Assembly (NCBI RefSeq): GCF_019968605.1
Contig: NZ_CP082966.1
Coordinates: 1,661,001 to 1,725,000 of the forward strand
Length of the DNA: 64,000 nt
Origin: Polaribacter litorisediminis
Lineage (GTDB): Bacteria; Bacteroidota; Bacteroidia; Flavobacteriales; Flavobacteriaceae
Reading direction: 5' to 3'
Of the stretch, positions 54,261 to 64,000 are shown in pieces. Each line of letters opens with the position of its first letter. The stretch's first letter is position 1. The translations under genes and the position numbers were made by a program. Under the pieces are notes generated by a model, which searched no databases, was not told where the DNA came from, and was given only the letters and a program-made list of their open reading frames with translations.

Positions 54261-55808
54261 ATGAGCGGTATACAAATTTTATGGGTAGATGATGAAATAG
54301 AGTTATTAAAACCTCATATCCTTTTTTTAGAACGCAAAAATTATAAAGTTACCACCTGCACAAACGGCGCTGATGCTATTGATTTAGTAGCCAAAGAAAA
54401 TTTTGATATCGTTTTTTTAGATGAAAACATGCCAGGATTAACAGGTTTAGAAACACTTGCTGAAATTAAACAAAAACAAGCTAATTTGCCTGTAGTGATG
54501 ATTACAAAAAGTGAGGAAGAATATATTATGGAAGAAGCCATTGGCTCTAAAATTGCAGATTATTTGATAAAACCTGTAAACCCAAGTCAGATTTTATTGA
54601 GTTTGAAAAAGAATTTAGATCATTCTAGGTTAATTTCAGAAAAAACCACTTCCAATTATCAGCAAGAGTTTAGAAAAATATCGATGGATTTAGCTATGAC
54701 AAACTCTTATGAAGATTGGATTGAGCTTTACAAAAAATTGATTCATTGGGAATTAGAATTAGAAAACATTAGTGACCCAGGCATGTTGGGTATTTTAGAA
54801 AGTCAGAAACAAGAGGCTAATAGTCAGTTCTTTAAATTTATAAAAAGGAATTATGAAGATTTTTTAACCGCTCATGATAAACCTACTTTTTCTCATACCT
54901 TATTTAAAGATTATATAGTCCCAGAATTAAGCAAAGAGCAAAGTGTTTTATGGGTGGTGATTGATAATTTACGCTATGATCAATATAGAATTTTAGAACC
55001 TTTAATTAACAATCATTACAAAAAAGATCGAGAACATTCTTATTTTTCTATTTTGCCTACGGCAACTCAATATGCTAGAAATGCTATATTTTCTGGATTG
55101 ATGCCTTCTGAAATGGAAAAAAGACATCCTAATTTGTGGAAAAATGATACCGATGAAGGGGGCATGAATTTGTATGAAAATGATTTTTTATCCGCTCAAA
55201 TAAAGCGTTTAGGATTGGATATAAAACATGAATATTATAAAATAACATCCCTTAAAAGTGGTAAAGAATTAGCTGATAATTTTAATGGCACGAAACAAAA
55301 CGATCTAACGGCATTGGTGTATAATTTTGTGGATACACTCTCTCATTCTAAAACAGAAATGGAAGTTATTAAAGAATTAGCTGGTGATGACAAGGCTTAC
55401 AGAAGTCTTACTTTAAGTTGGTTTAAGAACTCTCCCCTATATGAAATCATTCAAAAAGCGCAACATTTAGGACAGAAATTAATTATTACCACAGATCATG
55501 GAACGATTAACTGCAAGCACCCAACGAAAGTAATTGGAGATAAAAACATCAGCTCTAACCTCCGTTATAAAACAGGTAGAAGTTTAAGTTATGAAGAGAA
55601 AGATGTCTATGCTGTTAGGAATCCTAAAGATATCTTTTTACCAACAATTGCAATGAATGCACCATTTATTTTTGCCAAAGAAGATCTATTTTTCGCCTAC
55701 CCAAACAACTTTAATCATTTTGTAAAATATTACAAAAACACCTATCAACATGGCGGGGTTTCCTTAGAAGAAATGATTATTCCTTGTTCAGTGTATAGTC
55801 CGAAATAA
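54261..55808 (+). CDS. porX: PorX-type response regulator with PglZ domain
   Basis: A regulator of the type IX secretion system. Residues 1-120 are a receiver domain (ILWVDDEIELL, phosphoacceptor in DIVFLDENMPG near 52, Lys in YLIKPVN). A helical linker precedes a PglZ/alkaline-phosphatase-like domain (VLWVVIDNLRYDQYRIL near 226, ATQYARNAIFSGL near 272, LIITTDHGTI near 408, YQHGGVSLEEM at the end). In Porphyromonas and Flavobacterium PorX works with the kinase PorY and affects T9SS genes. The giant LRR protein nearby is a T9SS client. Confidence 0.93.
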   Translation: MSGIQILWVDDEIELLKPHILFLERKNYKVTTCTNGADAIDLVAKENFDIVFLDENMPGLTGLETLAEIKQKQANLPVVMITKSEEEYIMEEAIGSKIADYLIKPVNPSQILLSLKKNLDHSRLISEKTTSNYQQEFRKISMDLAMTNSYEDWIELYKKLIHWELELENISDPGMLGILESQKQEANSQFFKFIKRNYEDFLTAHDKPTFSHTLFKDYIVPELSKEQSVLWVVIDNLRYDQYRILEPLINNHYKKDREHSYFSILPTATQYARNAIFSGLMPSEMEKRHPNLWKNDTDEGGMNLYENDFLSAQIKRLGLDIKHEYYKITSLKSGKELADNFNGTKQNDLTALVYNFVDTLSHSKTEMEVIKELAGDDKAYRSLTLSWFKNSPLYEIIQKAQHLGQKLIITTDHGTINCKHPTKVIGDKNISSNLRYKTGRSLSYEEKDVYAVRNPKDIFLPTIAMNAPFIFAKEDLFFAYPNNFNHFVKYYKNTYQHGGVSLEEMIIPCSVYSPK

Positions 55809-56066
55809 AAAGCCCATCTTAACCTTCATATAGGTTCTATGAAAAAAATCACCAAAAATCCTAAAGAGTATCTTCCTGAAGATATTTTATTTCCTAGAAT
55901 TTAGAAGAAGTAATAACTCACAAAGGCATTGTATTGCATAAGAAATATAAAGATTAAAAACGTTTTCTTATTGTTCATACTATTGATGCTAGTCAAGTTT
56001 TAGAAGATTGTTTGTTCGATTTTAAAATAATTAGGAATTTTAGATATTAGGAATTTGTATTCAATA
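55809..56066. other. Gene-free stretch after porX
   Basis: Short broken frames only (for example one starting at 55,840); no credible gene or repeat seen. Confidence 0.45.
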
Positions 56067-56103
56067 AAAAACCTCACAAATTTTTACAATCTGTGAGGTT
56101 TTT
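56067..56103. terminator. Terminator after the exported-peptide gene
   Basis: A perfect 12-bp stem AAAAACCTCACA with a 13-nt loop; usable from both strands. Confidence 0.87.
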
Positions 56104-56139
56104 AAAGGCAATGTAGCTTTTTGTTTAAAAAGAAGTTCT

Positions 56140-56298
56140 TTAATCAAAACCTCCACCTACTGGATCTGGGCTAGATGCTTGTGCTTTTTTCGGGTTTAAA
56201 ATTATATACGTTCCAATGGCGGTTAAAGCAGCATATTTGCTGTAATTACCTATTTTTTTTATAGCTTCTTTTCTTGAAATTTCTTTCTTATTTTCCAT
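56140..56298 (-). CDS. Small predicted exported peptide, 52 aa
   Basis: The frame starts at ATG 56,298, 9 bp after the stop of the LRR gene. It reads MENKKEISRKEAIKKIGNYS, a hydrophobic stretch YAALTAIGTYIIL, then PKKAQA and an acidic tail SSPDPVGGGFD. The layout (SRKE box, helix, AQA cleavage-like site) resembles a Tat- or Sec-type signal with a mature peptide of about 11 residues. I recall similar short proteins beside T9SS cargo in Flavobacteriia. Function unknown; probably co-transcribed with the LRR gene. Confidence 0.65.
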   Translation of the reverse strand: MENKKEISRKEAIKKIGNYSKYAALTAIGTYIILNPKKAQASSPDPVGGGFD

Positions 56299-56307
56299 TT
56301 GGTTTTC

Positions 56308-59300
56308 TTATTTAATTACTATTTTTTTGGATATTGTTTTATTCTCTGAAATCAATTTAACGGTATAAATACCTGCTTTTAAACTCGCTGGTAAATCGAT
56401 TTTCTGATCTTTAGTGGATGCTAGTTTAAAGACTCCTTGTCCTAAAACATTGTACAATTCTATAGCTGCTGCTTTATCATTTAAGCCCTGTACATATAAA
56501 GTATTATTCGCTGCGTACATTTGAATTTTATCAACTATTGAATCATCAGTACTTAATGCTTTAGAATAACCAATATGCAAGTACAATGTTTTTTGAGTGT
56601 TTATGGCATCATCAAAAGATATTTTATAAGTACTGGTTGTATTCGTGATATCTGTAAAAACATCATTTTCTCTGTCTTCAAGCAGTAAAACTATATTTTC
56701 TGGTAAGTTTTCATGAAGTGATGAAAGTTGAACTTCGGCTTTATTTGAAAGTACAGTAATCGGAATGATAACTTCTTCTTTATCCTCTAAATTAATAGAT
56801 TGAATTGCATACTTGTTTGTATTACTTTCATCTACTAAATGAGAATAAAAATCAAAAGAAGATGTACTAAAGTTCCCTAGATCTAAACCAATGTCAAAAC
56901 CTTTTGTTGCATGGCTAAAAAACTTGATATCTGTTGTTACCGTATGAGCACCATTATTGGCTGATAATTTTATATATTGATGCACTTCCTTGCTAAATGT
57001 ATTATCGCCTGTTGTTGGTTTTAAACTACGTTTTGCTTCCTTAAATTCAATGGAATTCTGATCGGCTTTTACTTTTATAAAAAATCCTTGTCCTGGTGTA
57101 AATGAACGATTTTGAATATCTAACTCACTAACAACAACATATTTATTTTGTGTGCTATTCCAAATGTATAAACCTTTAAATTCATCCTCTAGAATATCAT
57201 AATTATCATTTATAAAACTGCTAGCACCATTTTTATTTGCTGGATAATAGGTTGTAAAAGGGTTTCCAATGGCATTCCACTCTCCCGGTTTTAATGTTTT
57301 AACGTTATTAGTGGTTGTTAAGGTACCCGTAAAACTAACCGAACCATCTGTACTTCTAGAAAGTGCATAGCTTTCTCCTGATGTAAATGTTAAACCTGCA
57401 TCTAAATCTTCTGTATAATAGTTCCATTTTTGACCTGCTTCCTGACTATCATCATAATACCCTATGGCATATCTACCTGGACTCACAGCCGCATTTACAC
57501 GAATATCATTATCTGTATTTAATGCAAATTCTTTAATATTTTGACCAGATACTGGTGGTGTAACCAAACTCCATAAGTTTGCTTTTAAACCTCCACGTGA
57601 ATATTTAACATCTCCCGTAGCAGTGCCTACAACAAATAATACAGAACTATCTTCGTTATCAGAATTCATAATGATAGTACCATTGTTTACCATATTAGTC
57701 TTCGACTTTAAAGAAAACGTTGAATTGATAATAATTGTTCCTTCATTTTCCAACGAATTTATTTCTGAAATATCAGCACCAATTTGTAAAGTTGTACCTG
57801 ATGGAATAAATACATTGTCTGTTGATGTGGGTACAATACCACCTGACCAATTGGCGGGATCACTCCACATGCCACTTACAATTGCAGTGTTAACACCGCA
57901 TACTAAATTAAAACTCGCCGATGCATCTTTCTGAAAATTAGTAGTTGCAAAATCAATATCAAAAACTCTAATACACGTTAAATTATTATTTCTACAATCC
58001 AAATCTTGTAATTTCGTATTGTTACTAACATCTAGTACTGTAAGTCCATTATTAGATATCTGTAATATCTCTAAATTTGTGTTTTTACTTATATCAATAC
58101 TTATTAAATTATTATTACGTACGCTTATACCTTTTAATTGCGTTAAATTTTTAATTACAGAAGGAATTGTACCATCTAATTGATTAGAATTTAACTCCAC
58201 TTTGGTTACGTGTTTTTGCCCATTAATTATTCCTGTAGTAACCCCAAACCAAGCCCCAACATTTCTTTTTTGTGTGGCATCTGCTACCCAAGTAACTCCA
58301 GTATAACCACTAGATAAATCATTGCTCCAATTAGCACCTTTTGTACTATTGTATAAGGCGATTAATGCTTCTCTTTCTGCATCTGGAATAGAATTATTTG
58401 TAACTGCACTACAATTGTCTGAATAAACTACGCCGTTGTCGATAACACCTCCTTCTTCTTGGTAATTGGATAATTGCCAAGCTACTAATTCATCTGTTGG
58501 AACTTCTATACAACCTAATGCATTTCTATTTAAGCGTAATCTATTTGCAGTAGGATTAACATTTGTTCCAAAAATAGTTGGAGATACAGCAATTTTCAAT
58601 TCTGAAATATTATTATATCGTGCTCTAAAATCTCTCAAAACTTCTGAGTTACTTAAATCTAAAGAGTTACTTATTTCATTGAATTCAATATTTAAATTTT
58701 CTAAATTTTCTAAATTAGTAATCGTTAGAGGTAAGCTTCTTAAATTATTATACTGTAATTGTAATTTCTCCAAACTAGTAATATTTCCAATTTCATCAGG
58801 TAAACTTGTTAAAGTATAAGTTAGTTGAGATCCTACTGGCCTTGTTCTTTGATAAGAAACATTAAGTTCTTTTAAGTTGGCGAAGTTTCCAATTCCTGAT
58901 GGTAAACTCTCTAAGCCATTATAACTTAAATTTAGTTTCTCTAATGTTGCTATATTTCCTATTTCATTTGGTAAACTTGTTAAGGTGGCTGTATATTGAA
59001 CTGAATTTATAATCTCTAATTGAGAACTTAAATTTAACTCTACCAAACTTGTGAAATTTCCAATTCCTGCTGGTAAACTCTTTAAACGATTGTTAGATAG
59101 ATTTAAATACTGTAACTTACTTAAATTCCCTATCTCTGTTGCTATAGTCTCTATACTTCCATTTAATAAATCTAGTCTCGTTAATTCTGTTAAAGCTGCA
59201 ATTTCTTTTGGAATATTTCCTGATACGTTTATGTAATAAGTTAACTCAATCTTTGTTACATGTTTTTGCCCGTTGATAATTTCTGTTGTAACACCTTGCC

Positions 59301-62300
59301 AAGAACCAACATTCGTTAATTCTGCAGCATCTGTGCTCCAATTGGTTCCAACCCAAGTGACTCCTGTTGCTGCATCTATTTTATCCCCTCCGTTAGTTGC
59401 TATATAAAAAGCAATTAATGCCTCTCTCTCTGTTTGCGGAACTCTAAATCCGGTACAACTATCACTAAAGGCAATCCCATTGTCCGCTGTTTGTGGTCTT
59501 TGCGCATACCTTGTATCCCAATTACTTACTTCTGCTATAGGTACTTCTACACAACTGATAAATGGATTGCTACTTATATTAAAATGGTATGATGGACTAC
59601 TGGTACTAAAATTAGAAACTGGGGCATCTATTCTTAAGTCTGTGATTTTATTATTATTTAATTGTAATCTTGTTAACTTAGTTAAGTTCGTTAAATCTAC
59701 TAAACCTTCTATGCCACTATACGAAGCTTCTAAGACTTCTAAATTTAATAACTTATTCATTGTTGTTGGTAAACTTCTCAACGTATAAGTAAGAACACCT
59801 CCTGTAGTTGCATCTCTTATTTGCATATTCTCTATATACAACTCTTTCAAATTACTTAAATTTCCAATCTCATCTGGTAAACTTGTAATTTTATTATTAG
59901 AACTACTTTGTGATAAATACAATTTTTCTAAACTCGTTAAACCACCTATTGTTGTAGGTAATTCCGTTAAATTATTTGCCTCTAATCGTAACTCAATTAA
60001 ACTCGTTAAACCATTTATTGTTGAGGGAATTTCTGTTAATGCATTATAATTCAGATATAATTTTTCAAGACTAGCTATATTTCCTATTTCATCAGGCAAA
60101 TTAGTTAAAGTTAATATGTGAACATTTCCTGGTCTTGTCTCTTGATAAGTGATTCTTAACTCTTTTAAATTTGCAAAATTTCCGATTCCTGATGGTAAGC
60201 TCGTTAAGCCATTATAACTTAAATCTAACTTCTCTAAAGTCGCTATATTACCTATCTCATCTGGTAAACTTGTTAAAGGCCTAACATAATTAAAGTTACC
60301 TAATCTATCTTTATATTGATAGCTTAAATTTAACTCTATCAAACTTGCAAAATTCCCAATTCCTGTTGGTAAAATCTCTATGTTATTATTTGATAAATTT
60401 AAATATTGTAACTTACCTAAGTTACCTATCTCTGTTGCTATAGTCTCTATACTTCCATTTGATAAATCTAGTCTCGTTAATTCTGTTAAAGCTGCAATTT
60501 CTTTTGGAATATTTCCTGATACGTTTATGTAATAAGTTAACTCAATCTTTGTTACATGTTTTTGCCCGTTGATAATTTCTGTTGTAACACCTTGCCAAGA
60601 ACCAACATTCGTTAATTCTGCAGCATCTGTGCTCCAATTGGTTCCAACCCAAGTGACTCCTGTTGCTGCATCAATTTTATCCCCTCCGTTAGTTGCTATA
60701 TAAAAAGCAATTAATGCCTCTCTCTCTGTTTGCGGAACTCTAAATCCAGCACAACTATCACTAAAGGCAATGCCATTGTCCGCTATTTGTGGTCTTTGCG
60801 CATACCTTGTATCCCAATTACTTACTTCTGCTATAGGTACTTCTACACAACTGATAAATGGATTGCTACTTATATTAAAATGGTATGATGGACTACTGGT
60901 ACTAAAATTAGAAACTGGGGCATCTATTCTTAAGTCTGTGATTTTATTATTATTTAATTGTAATCTTGTTAACTTAGTTAAGTTCGTTAAATCTACTAAA
61001 CCTTCTATGCCACTATACGAAGCTTCTAAGACTTCTAAATTTAATAACTTATTCATTGTTGTTGGTAAACTTCTCAACGTATAAGTAAGAACACCTCCTG
61101 TAGTTGCATCTCTTATTTGCATATTCTCTATATACAACTCTTTCAAATTACTTAAATTTCCAATCTCATCTGGTAAACTTGTAATTTTATTATTAGAACT
61201 ACTTTGTGATAAATACAATTTTTCTAAACTCGTTAAACCACCTATTGTTGTAGGTAATTCCGTTAAATTATTTGCCTCTAATCGTAACTCAATTAAACTC
61301 GTTAAACCATTTATTGTTGAGGGAATTTCTGTTAATGCATTATAATTCAGATATAATTTTTCAAGACTAGCTATATTTCCTATTTCATCAGGCAAATTAG
61401 TTAAAGTTAATATGTGAACATTTCCTGGTCTTGTCTCTTGATAAGTGATTCTTAACTCTTTTAAATTTGCAAAATTTCCGATTCCTGATGGTAAGCTCGT
61501 TAAGCCATTATAACTTAAATCTAACTTCTCTAAAGTCGCTATATTACCTATCTCATCTGGTAAACTTGTTAAAGGCCTAACATAATTAAAGTTACCTAAT
61601 CTATCTTTATATTGATAGCTTAAATTTAACTCTATCAAACTTGCAAAATTCCCAATTCCTGTTGGTAAAATCTCTATGTTATTATTTGATAAATTTAAAT
61701 ATTGTAACTTACCTAAGTTACCTATCTCTGTTGCTATAGTCTCTATACTTCCATTTGATAAATCTAGTCTCGTTAATTCTGTTAAAGCTGCAATTTCTTT
61801 TGGAATATTTCCTGATACGTTTATGTAATAAGTTAACTCAATCTTTGTTACATGTTTTTGCCCGTTGATAATTTCTGTTGTAACACCTTGCCAAGAACCA
61901 ACATTCGTTAATTCTGCAGCATCTGTGCTCCAATTGGTTCCAACCCAAGTGACTCCTGTTGCTGCATCAATTTTATCCCCTCCGTTAGTTGCTATATAAA
62001 AAGCAATTAATGCCTCTCTCTCTGTTTGCGGAACTCTAAATCCAGCACAACTATCACTAAAGGCAATGCCATTGTCCGCTATTTGTGGTCTTTGCGCATA
62101 CCTTGTATCCCAATTACTCACTTGTGCTGTTGGTACTTCTACACAACTGATAAATGGATTACTACTAATATTGAAATGATAGGTAACACTAGAACGTGCA
62201 TTAAAATTAGCAACTGGGGCATCTATTTTTAGGTCTGCTATTTTATTATTATTTAATTGTAATCTTTTTAGCTTGGTTAAATTGGTTAAATCTACTAAAC

Positions 62301-64000
62301 CACCTATTCCACTATTCGATGCCTCCATAACTTCTAAATTTAACAACTTATTCATGGTTGTTGGTAAACTCGTTAAGTGGTAAACATATTGGCTATTCTC
62401 ATAGGAACGCATGTTCTCAAGATACAGTTCCTTTAATGCCCCCAAATCACCAATCTCATCTGGTAAACCTGTAATTTTATTATTAGAATTACTTTGTGAT
62501 AAATATAGCTTTTGCAAACTCGATAAACCGCCTATAGTTGTCGGTAAACTAGTTAAATTATTTCCCTGTAACCTTAATTCTAACAAATTGGTTAATCCAT
62601 TGATTGTCAAAGGAATAGATGTTAATCTATTATTGTTTAGTTGTAAAGAAGTCAACTTATTCAAATTCCCAATATTAGTAGGCAACTTTTTTAATTGATT
62701 ATTATACAAAGTCAACTCTTCCAAATCTACCAAATCACTCATATCTTCCGGTAAATCAGTATTAAAATTAGGGTTATCTTCTCCTAATCTGTTATTGTGT
62801 AACCGTAAGAATTTTAGTTTTGTAAAACCACCTAAACCGGCAACTACTTGTAATTCGTTATCATTTAAAAACAAGGTTTCTAAATTGGTCAAATTTGCAA
62901 AAGCGGCCGGCGTATTTGATAACTCACAATTGGCAAAATCTAAAAATTGTAATTTGGTTAATTGTCCAAACTCACTGGGTATACTTGCAATATTATTAGG
63001 AGCTGCAACCAATCTTGTCAACTCAACCAAACCACCAATTTGAGGAGGCAATAAAGATATTCTTGTACTTGCAAATTCTAAAGTTTGTAACTTTTTTAAA
63101 TTACCAATAGTTGTGGGTATTAAATCTACTTGAGTATTGCTAAAATATAATTGTTCTAAATCTAAAAAATTACCTAATCCAGCGGCTATTGAAGGTATTT
63201 GATTGTTATTAATGTTTAGTATTTTTAGTTTTACTAAATCGTAAAAATCATTTGGTATGGCAGTAATCGAATTATTATTCAAATACAATTCTTCTAATTT
63301 TGTTGCATTTTTTAGTTCTGTAGCGATGGTATTAATTCCAGAATTGGGTATATGTAAATGAGTTAACTCTGTAAAAACACCAATTTCTGTTGGCATTGGT
63401 CCATTTATTGCTAAACTTGTGGTATGAATTTCTGTAATTCTAGTTTCTCCATTAATAACTTCAACCTCTAACCATTCTGTATCATTTACTCCAGATTTTA
63501 TAGTACTTGCATACGTGTAAGATTTATTTTCGTACAGTTTTTTTAATGCCTCTCTTTCTTTAGTATTTGGTGTTGCTGTTTTATCTGCTTGGTCGTAAGC
63601 TACTATTTTTAAACCCAAATCAAATGAACTACTCCTCAAATTTGTAAAACTAGATACATTTGGTACTTCTATAAATGCCAAGTTTGGCATATCTTTTACA
63701 CCAAAAGAAGTATTTGAATTCATTACTGATGAAATAATACCATTACTAGGAAGTTTTAGAAAGCTAATATTAGATTCTGAAGTAATTATAGTTCTCATAT
63801 CAGGAAAAGAACTAAAATCTAATGTTCCTGAAATATTGTTATATCCAATTGAAATAGTTTGTGTTGACAAAGGAAATAGACTTTCAGAAACATTTCCTAC
63901 AAATTTATTTCGAGTTAGTTGTATATGCAATAAATCACTAAAAGAAGTTAAATCTGGAATATTACCTGAAATATCATTCGTAGATAATTGTAAAACTTGC
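56308..64000 (-). CDS. Giant leucine-rich-repeat protein, T9SS cargo (5' end outside window)
   Basis: At least 2,560 residues are visible and the frame stays open to the right edge (LQVLQLSTNDISGNIPDL), so the start lies outside. Most of it is LRRs of the LxxLxLxxNxLxxLPxxIGxL type. Every ~430 residues comes a spacer block, EREALIAFYIATNGGDKIDA followed by VTWVGTNWS and GSWQGV. Two ~430-residue units are almost identical, a third diverges, and a fourth spacer variant begins EREALIALYNSTKGANW. A beta-rich region follows, then a T9SS type A sorting domain (LYNVLGQGVFK, LKAGIYTVKLISENK, KKIVIK). It is a secreted surface adhesin or binding protein. Confidence 0.9.
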   Translation of the reverse strand, partial: QVLQLSTNDISGNIPDLTSFSDLLHIQLTRNKFVGNVSESLFPLSTQTISIGYNNISGTLDFSSFPDMRTIITSESNISFLKLPSNGIISSVMNSNTSFGVKDMPNLAFIEVPNVSSFTNLRSSSFDLGLKIVAYDQADKTATPNTKEREALKKLYENKSYTYASTIKSGVNDTEWLEVEVINGETRITEIHTTSLAINGPMPTEIGVFTELTHLHIPNSGINTIATELKNATKLEELYLNNNSITAIPNDFYDLVKLKILNINNNQIPSIAAGLGNFLDLEQLYFSNTQVDLIPTTIGNLKKLQTLEFASTRISLLPPQIGGLVELTRLVAAPNNIASIPSEFGQLTKLQFLDFANCELSNTPAAFANLTNLETLFLNDNELQVVAGLGGFTKLKFLRLHNNRLGEDNPNFNTDLPEDMSDLVDLEELTLYNNQLKKLPTNIGNLNKLTSLQLNNNRLTSIPLTINGLTNLLELRLQGNNLTSLPTTIGGLSSLQKLYLSQSNSNNKITGLPDEIGDLGALKELYLENMRSYENSQYVYHLTSLPTTMNKLLNLEVMEASNSGIGGLVDLTNLTKLKRLQLNNNKIADLKIDAPVANFNARSSVTYHFNISSNPFISCVEVPTAQVSNWDTRYAQRPQIADNGIAFSDSCAGFRVPQTEREALIAFYIATNGGDKIDAATGVTWVGTNWSTDAAELTNVGSWQGVTTEIINGQKHVTKIELTYYINVSGNIPKEIAALTELTRLDLSNGSIETIATEIGNLGKLQYLNLSNNNIEILPTGIGNFASLIELNLSYQYKDRLGNFNYVRPLTSLPDEIGNIATLEKLDLSYNGLTSLPSGIGNFANLKELRITYQETRPGNVHILTLTNLPDEIGNIASLEKLYLNYNALTEIPSTINGLTSLIELRLEANNLTELPTTIGGLTSLEKLYLSQSSSNNKITSLPDEIGNLSNLKELYIENMQIRDATTGGVLTYTLRSLPTTMNKLLNLEVLEASYSGIEGLVDLTNLTKLTRLQLNNNKITDLRIDAPVSNFSTSSPSYHFNISSNPFISCVEVPIAEVSNWDTRYAQRPQIADNGIAFSDSCAGFRVPQTEREALIAFYIATNGGDKIDAATGVTWVGTNWSTDAAELTNVGSWQGVTTEIINGQKHVTKIELTYYINVSGNIPKEIAALTELTRLDLSNGSIETIATEIGNLGKLQYLNLSNNNIEILPTGIGNFASLIELNLSYQYKDRLGNFNYVRPLTSLPDEIGNIATLEKLDLSYNGLTSLPSGIGNFANLKELRITYQETRPGNVHILTLTNLPDEIGNIASLEKLYLNYNALTEIPSTINGLTSLIELRLEANNLTELPTTIGGLTSLEKLYLSQSSSNNKITSLPDEIGNLSNLKELYIENMQIRDATTGGVLTYTLRSLPTTMNKLLNLEVLEASYSGIEGLVDLTNLTKLTRLQLNNNKITDLRIDAPVSNFSTSSPSYHFNISSNPFISCVEVPIAEVSNWDTRYAQRPQTADNGIAFSDSCTGFRVPQTEREALIAFYIATNGGDKIDAATGVTWVGTNWSTDAAELTNVGSWQGVTTEIINGQKHVTKIELTYYINVSGNIPKEIAALTELTRLDLLNGSIETIATEIGNLSKLQYLNLSNNRLKSLPAGIGNFTSLVELNLSSQLEIINSVQYTATLTSLPNEIGNIATLEKLNLSYNGLESLPSGIGNFANLKELNVSYQRTRPVGSQLTYTLTSLPDEIGNITSLEKLQLQYNNLRSLPLTITNLENLENLNIEFNEISNSLDLSNSEVLRDFRARYNNISELKIAVSPTIFGTNVNPTANRLRLNRNALGCIEVPTDELVAWQLSNYQEEGGVIDNGVVYSDNCSAVTNNSIPDAEREALIALYNSTKGANWSNDLSSGYTGVTWVADATQKRNVGAWFGVTTGIINGQKHVTKVELNSNQLDGTIPSVIKNLTQLKGISVRNNNLISIDISKNTNLEILQISNNGLTVLDVSNNTKLQDLDCRNNNLTCIRVFDIDFATTNFQKDASASFNLVCGVNTAIVSGMWSDPANWSGGIVPTSTDNVFIPSGTTLQIGADISEINSLENEGTIIINSTFSLKSKTNMVNNGTIIMNSDNEDSSVLFVVGTATGDVKYSRGGLKANLWSLVTPPVSGQNIKEFALNTDNDIRVNAAVSPGRYAIGYYDDSQEAGQKWNYYTEDLDAGLTFTSGESYALSRSTDGSVSFTGTLTTTNNVKTLKPGEWNAIGNPFTTYYPANKNGASSFINDNYDILEDEFKGLYIWNSTQNKYVVVSELDIQNRSFTPGQGFFIKVKADQNSIEFKEAKRSLKPTTGDNTFSKEVHQYIKLSANNGAHTVTTDIKFFSHATKGFDIGLDLGNFSTSSFDFYSHLVDESNTNKYAIQSINLEDKEEVIIPITVLSNKAEVQLSSLHENLPENIVLLLEDRENDVFTDITNTTSTYKISFDDAINTQKTLYLHIGYSKALSTDDSIVDKIQMYAANNTLYVQGLNDKAAAIELYNVLGQGVFKLASTKDQKIDLPASLKAGIYTVKLISENKTISKKIVIK
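59156..60451 (-). repeat. Internal 1,296-bp repeat of the LRR gene, unit A
   Basis: Offset of 1,296 bp to unit B (for example CTCAATCTTTGTTAC at 59,245 and 60,541). Nearly identical over most of the unit. Differences cluster at 59,000-59,150 and in scattered bases. Confidence 0.9.
60452..61747 (-). repeat. Internal 1,296-bp repeat of the LRR gene, unit B
   Basis: Near-identical to unit A; the first ~370 bp of the next unit (61,748-62,115) also match before diverging. Confidence 0.9.

Noticed and set aside
59480..61084. Pairs of ~100-residue plus frames in the LRR gene
   Set aside because: Shadows repeated only because the gene itself has 1,296-bp repeats.

Overview
This window comes from an AT-rich bacterium of the Bacteroidota, almost certainly a marine Flavobacteriaceae of the Polaribacter/Tenacibaculum type. 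The evidence: an LpxC-FabZ fusion gene, a PorX-type regulator of the type IX secretion system (T9SS), a T9SS C-terminal sorting domain on a giant leucine-rich-repeat protein, repeated TAnnTTTG promoter boxes, few Shine-Dalgarno sequences, and many small hairpin terminators between genes.

Layout. (1) Bases 1-11,630 are core genes: transporter, M48 lipoprotein protease, hydrolase, msrB, YfcC transporter, ffh, folD, YitT protein, FKBP-like lipoprotein, Hsp15-like protein, phosphoribosyltransferase, aroK. (2) tRNA-Lys(TTT) and tRNA-Leu(GAG) at 11,724-11,929 mark the left edge of an accessory island that runs to about 31,000. It opens with a decayed tyrosine integrase split by a small terminal-inverted-repeat element that left a 9-bp target duplication. 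It then carries an unknown two-gene module, a RloA/RloB (AbiL-like) pair, a deleted group II intron, a membrane exonuclease gene broken by an amber codon, a hipBA toxin-antitoxin pair with a 22-bp perfect palindrome upstream, a second copy of the small element, REP-like palindromes, and a type I restriction-modification operon (hsdR, rhuM-fic, hsdM, hsdS, small partner). This looks like a defence island with heavy turnover. (3) Bases 31,000-45,750 return to core functions: sucC, an ABC ATPase, CPBP protease, a TIGR02757 protein with a decayed tandem copy of its 3' end, S10 peptidase, a BatA-type protein, a dihydroorotase homologue without its metal-binding HxH, esterase, prohibitin and a VWA protein. 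(4) Bases 46,248-52,860 are fabG, sucD and the lipid A cluster (two lpxD paralogues, efp, lpxA, lpxC/fabZ), followed by an HD hydrolase and, divergently, porX. (5) From 56,140 to the right edge lies a giant LRR protein gene (5' end outside the window) with near-identical 1,296-bp internal repeats, and a 52-codon gene for a predicted exported peptide 9 bp downstream of it.

How the parts work together. The lipid A genes build the outer membrane; porX and the LRR protein belong to T9SS secretion and surface display; sucC and sucD encode both subunits of succinyl-CoA synthetase at separate loci with the same promoter box (TATTTTTG). The island holds at least three recognisable conflict systems (RloAB, HipBA, type I R-M with an embedded Fic gene) plus uncharacterised candidates. 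Four reading frames in or near it carry frameshifts or single in-frame stops (integrase, maturase, exonuclease, small helix-turn-helix gene at 46 kb), so gene decay is a repeated theme.
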